Positions 6,143 to 8,222 of a stretch of DNA of 8,222 nucleotides are shown piece after piece. The translations under genes and the position numbers were made by a program. Numbering within the stretch: position 1 is the stretch's first letter; the number at the start of each line of letters is the position of its first letter. The notes below the pieces were generated by a model, which made no database searches, had not been told where the DNA came from, and saw nothing but the letters and a program-made list of their open reading frames with translations. Origin of the DNA: an uncultured beta proteobacterium (lineage in GTDB: Bacteria; Pseudomonadota; Gammaproteobacteria; Burkholderiales; Burkholderiaceae); the NCBI GenBank assembly GCA_903843315.1, contig CAIMPQ010000062.1, forward strand, positions 1 to 8,222, given 5' to 3'.

Positions 6143-7309
6143 TCATTTCTGAATAGCTGTTTTCCAGTCCCTAAATACATCTAAATCCACCCCATCGGGA
6201 TAATTGAGTAGTCCAGGGGTAAAACCTTTTTTGCCCTTTTCCCCATATTGCCAAATAATCTCTTTTGTTTTGCGATCCACTACGATCACTCTGTCATTAA
6301 GATCATCTACGATCAGAATATCACCCGTATCTGGTAACTCTCTAGCAATTGAAGAGTGATCTAAAGCACCTTCGCCATCCTTGGCAAAATATTCCCAAGT
6401 AATCTTTCTGGTGAGGGGATCGAAAATCACCACTCTGCCAGGTTTCCAGAAGTCAGCAACGATCACTTGCTTACCATCAACAGTCGGGAAAGCATCGGAG
6501 GGGTAGCGAATATTTGGAGCCTTCACGCTCCATACCACTTTGCCCTCTCTGGTGATCCGAGAAATCCATGAATCAGTAATTTCCGTCACTAGAATATCCC
6601 CATTTTCCATTGGGGTTGCTCCATTTGGATGAGCTAATTCGTAGGGCGGATTATGTTTGCATTTACCGGGTGTTCCCCATTGAGAAACAATGGAGTTATC
6701 TTGCGGATCGACAATCAGTACTCTGCAATTGCGAATGTCTGCGGTAATAAATTTTCCATCAGCCAATAGGTGAGCGTCATCAGGGTAGTTGAGTAAGCCT
6801 GGGCCACTGCCGCGCCTATCTGGGATGCCATAAGTCCAAGTCAGTATTTTTTTCTCGTAATCAACAATATGAACATCAAAATTATCTTCTTCGCTAACAG
6901 CCAATTGCTTGCCATCAGGAGAGAAGTTCACGTCTTCGTTGCCACGATAGACTTTAATACTAGGAGATGGAAATTCCCAAATGATTTTCTTATTCGGAGC
7001 AATTTCAATCAAACGATTATTGCGTCGATCGGCAATCACGATAGGATAGGGTAAAGGCTTGCCCCAAGAAGCAACTGGTTTCTGACGATTGCCCGTTACT
7101 GCTGGAATGGGAGGTAAAACAGCGCCGCTAGACACCACACCTGCGCCAAGCATCTCGGGAGTCACTTTGACTTCAATGCCTGTTTGATTACTGGTCTTGG
7201 TAGCTTTGGTTTCTGCCTTCCCTTGTATTGGTGTAAGCCCAATACAGATTAGGGCTGTAAGCCAAAATAGAGCTATAGTTTTTGGGAGTTGCGCAAGCTT
7301 GATGTGCAT
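6143..7309 (-). CDS. Exported beta-propeller protein (NHL/PQQ-like repeats)
   Basis: From ATG 7309 the protein has 388 residues. An AAGGA sequence (7319-7315) lies five bases before this ATG; a GTG at 7330 would add seven residues and lacks such a site. The first 33 or so residues are a Sec-type signal peptide (positive MHIK, hydrophobic TIALFWLTALICIGL, then GKAE). A low-complexity linker follows, then about six blade-like repeats from about residue 80 on. Typical strands are NRLIEIAPNKKIIWEF, RVLIVDPQDNSIVSQW, RVVIFDPLTRKITWEY and RVIVVDRKTKEIIWQY. PGLLNYPD occurs twice, at about residues 170 and 365, near the first and last thirds, as expected for duplicated blades. Two cysteines (about 195 and 217) could form a disulfide. 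It resembles arylsulfotransferase-like or PQQ/NHL-type propellers, but no catalytic signature is visible, so a ligand or function cannot be named. Confidence 0.82.
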   Translation of the reverse strand: MHIKLAQLPKTIALFWLTALICIGLTPIQGKAETKATKTSNQTGIEVKVTPEMLGAGVVSSGAVLPPIPAVTGNRQKPVASWGKPLPYPIVIADRRNNRLIEIAPNKKIIWEFPSPSIKVYRGNEDVNFSPDGKQLAVSEEDNFDVHIVDYEKKILTWTYGIPDRRGSGPGLLNYPDDAHLLADGKFITADIRNCRVLIVDPQDNSIVSQWGTPGKCKHNPPYELAHPNGATPMENGDILVTEITDSWISRITREGKVVWSVKAPNIRYPSDAFPTVDGKQVIVADFWKPGRVVIFDPLTRKITWEYFAKDGEGALDHSSIARELPDTGDILIVDDLNDRVIVVDRKTKEIIWQYGEKGKKGFTPGLLNYPDGVDLDVFRDWKTAIQK

Positions 7310-7310
7310 G

Positions 7311-7359
7311 AAAGTCCTTAGTCTGAACACGAGGTGCTGATCTGATTATTAAGGACTTT
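7311..7359 (-). repeat. Perfect 10-bp inverted repeat covering the beta-propeller gene's ribosome binding site
   Basis: AAAGTCCTTA (7311-7320) and TAAGGACTTT (7350-7359) are exact reverse complements separated by 29 bases. In the leftward mRNA the start-proximal arm contains the AAGGA Shine-Dalgarno sequence, one base from the ATG, and the upstream arm is its exact complement. A transcript starting before 7359 could fold to hide the ribosome binding site. A small inner hairpin (AGCAC-CUC-GUGUU) fits in the loop. Confidence 0.6.
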
Positions 7360-7386
7360 ACGGTGCGTGAATTTGATCTATCGCAA
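7345..7386 (-). promoter_or_regulatory. Candidate FNR-type class II promoter of the beta-propeller gene
   Basis: On the minus strand TTGCG-ATAG-ATCAA (7386-7373) matches the FNR consensus at eight of ten bases and the box at 441-454 at 12 of 14. A -10 element AATAAT (7350-7345, five of six) has its centre 32 bases from the box centre, exactly the class II geometry (box at -41.5). The start would be near 7338, about 29 bases before the ATG. The gene may also be read from the carbonic anhydrase promoter upstream. Confidence 0.42.
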
Positions 7387-7412
7387 TTGGATAACGGGTT
7401 CTCGATATCTCC

Positions 7413-8087
7413 TTAGATACTTTCTAGAATCGGCCGCTGATTAATGGGTTGGGGTGCTCGAGCGTTATTAGGGAAAACTTTTTTATAAGCGGTTAATTGT
7501 TCTGCAGATACAGTGATGGGTTCTTTTAAGATGATCCACTCCACCCCTTCAGTGCAAGGGCTAGCTGTCAGGGAACCCATATAGCGGTAGTAAGCTTTAT
7601 CAGTAGGCAGCAATCCATGGATGTCAATGGACGTATTTTCAATCGCTTGATTAGGACCAACTTGTTTTGGAATATTGGCTAAAAGGGTATTAATGGTTTT
7701 ATTAGGCTCACCCAGGCGAAACAGCACGACCAAAGCTAGTAGTTGTCCATTGGTGCTTTTGTGGAGAAAGTGAGCGCCCATTGGAAAGACTTCACCAGCA
7801 ATTTGGTCGCCTGCTGGAGTATGGAAATGTACCTGGGAAAGGGCGTAGATTTGCTTGCCGACTTTTAATTGACTGTGGTTATTAATCCTGATGCGCAAGG
7901 TATGCCCGTCATTAGCAAGAACTAGCGGTGTATTTTTATAGTCAAATACCAGGCTGGGAAGTTTTTGTTTTTGGCTTGCGGTGATGTTGATGGGGGATTG
8001 AAGGCGTCCTGTGTCACAAGTATTCGCCATGCCTAATAAAGGTGTCGCCACTAGAGTCGTCAATAGCAGGGCATGAATGAAGTGCAT
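7413..8087 (-). CDS. Alpha-carbonic-anhydrase-like periplasmic protein, divergent active site
   Basis: The 224-residue product has a signal peptide (about 1-21, cleavage likely after GMA) and an alpha-carbonic anhydrase domain, which would interconvert CO2 and bicarbonate in the periplasm. Visible family marks are QSPINI (30-35), the proton-shuttle histidine H62 (NDGHT), zinc ligands H87 and H89 (QVHFHTP) and H106 (AHFLH), the GSLT motif with T174, and cysteines C24 and C178 placed for the usual disulfide. Departures: the segment PSEH is PAGD (91-94), losing the gatekeeping Glu; the Glu two residues before the third zinc histidine is G104; and the W-x-Y-x-G...GP-x-x-W segment before QSPI is absent, making the mature part about 20 residues short. 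ATG 8087 has no good Shine-Dalgarno. The gene lies about 100 bases upstream of the beta-propeller gene, in the same direction. Family assignment is firm; activity is uncertain. Confidence 0.88.
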   Translation of the reverse strand: MHFIHALLLTTLVATPLLGMANTCDTGRLQSPINITASQKQKLPSLVFDYKNTPLVLANDGHTLRIRINNHSQLKVGKQIYALSQVHFHTPAGDQIAGEVFPMGAHFLHKSTNGQLLALVVLFRLGEPNKTINTLLANIPKQVGPNQAIENTSIDIHGLLPTDKAYYRYMGSLTASPCTEGVEWIILKEPITVSAEQLTAYKKVFPNNARAPQPINQRPILESI

Positions 8088-8120
8088 TTTTCTAGGTTAA
8101 ATCAAATCTCGCCCAGCCAG

Positions 8121-8173
8121 TTGATCTAGCTCAGATTTCAGGGGATAAAAAAGCTCCGCATTCAGCAAGGCAA
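8121..8173 (-). promoter_or_regulatory. Possible promoter and FNR-like half-conserved site before the carbonic anhydrase gene
   Basis: TTGCCT (8173-8168) and TTTTAT (8150-8145), spacer 17, each match four of six sigma70 bases and would start transcription near 8138. Overlapping the early transcribed region, CTGAG-CTAG-ATCAA on the minus strand (8134-8121) matches the FNR consensus at eight of ten bases. A similar sequence of seven matches occurs by chance inside korA (3504-3517), so this site is weak. No gene is supported in 8088-8222. Confidence 0.22.
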
Positions 8174-8222
8174 CCCATCGGTGTAATAGCTACCATCTGC
8201 CAATAGGAGTCAGTTATCAGGA

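Noticed and set aside
8131..8220. Open minus-strand frame at the right edge (29 codons, ending GAFLSPEI)
   Set aside because: It has no recognisable family or start signal and overlaps candidate promoter elements; with under 30 codons visible it cannot be told from chance.
1..8222. CRISPR arrays, insertion sequences, tRNA or rRNA genes, attachment sites, phage or defence genes
   Set aside because: No direct-repeat arrays, transposase motifs, RNA-gene consensus or defence-protein motifs were seen on either strand; this is metabolic chromosome sequence.

Overview
The window looks like bacterial chromosome from a betaproteobacterium of intermediate GC content. A freshwater Burkholderiales such as Polynucleobacter is my best guess, from codon style and protein flavour only. 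It holds one rightward operon, one leftward gene pair converging on it, and a gene fragment at each edge or nothing recognisable there.

Layout. Positions 2-148 are the last 48 codons of an unrecognised rightward gene, closed by a clear intrinsic terminator (188-217). A region of about 370 bases without a convincing gene follows; it carries a perfect FNR/ANR-type palindrome, TTGAT-N4-ATCAA, at 441-454. Next comes a tight five-gene rightward operon (591-6050): a GltD/NfnL-like FAD/NAD(P) oxidoreductase with two C-terminal ferredoxin-type clusters, a gamma-alpha fused 2-oxoacid oxidoreductase subunit (korA), the TPP/Fe-S beta subunit (korB), a two-CBS-domain protein, and a tandem CDGSH iron-sulfur protein. 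The first three genes are joined by ATGA start/stop overlaps. On the opposite strand, an exported alpha-carbonic-anhydrase-like protein (8087-7413) is followed by an exported beta-propeller protein (7309-6143). A hairpin at 6095-6115 separates the converging units and has its U-tract on the leftward side.

How the genes fit together. The three kor-type genes predict a complex that oxidatively decarboxylates a 2-oxoacid, probably 2-oxoglutarate, and passes electrons through its own clusters to FAD and NAD(P)+ (or runs in reverse), without a separate ferredoxin. This arrangement matches the 2-oxoglutarate:NADP+ oxidoreductase (KorABC) described from Azoarcus evansii, so the core is known in type. 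The less familiar parts are the attached CBS and CDGSH genes, the FNR-type box in front, and a second FNR-like box, with a correctly spaced -10 element, in front of the beta-propeller gene. The carbonic anhydrase keeps its zinc ligands but lacks two conserved glutamates and the usual N-terminal segment. A perfect 10-bp inverted repeat spans the beta-propeller gene's Shine-Dalgarno sequence. All functional statements are read from motifs; no searches were possible.
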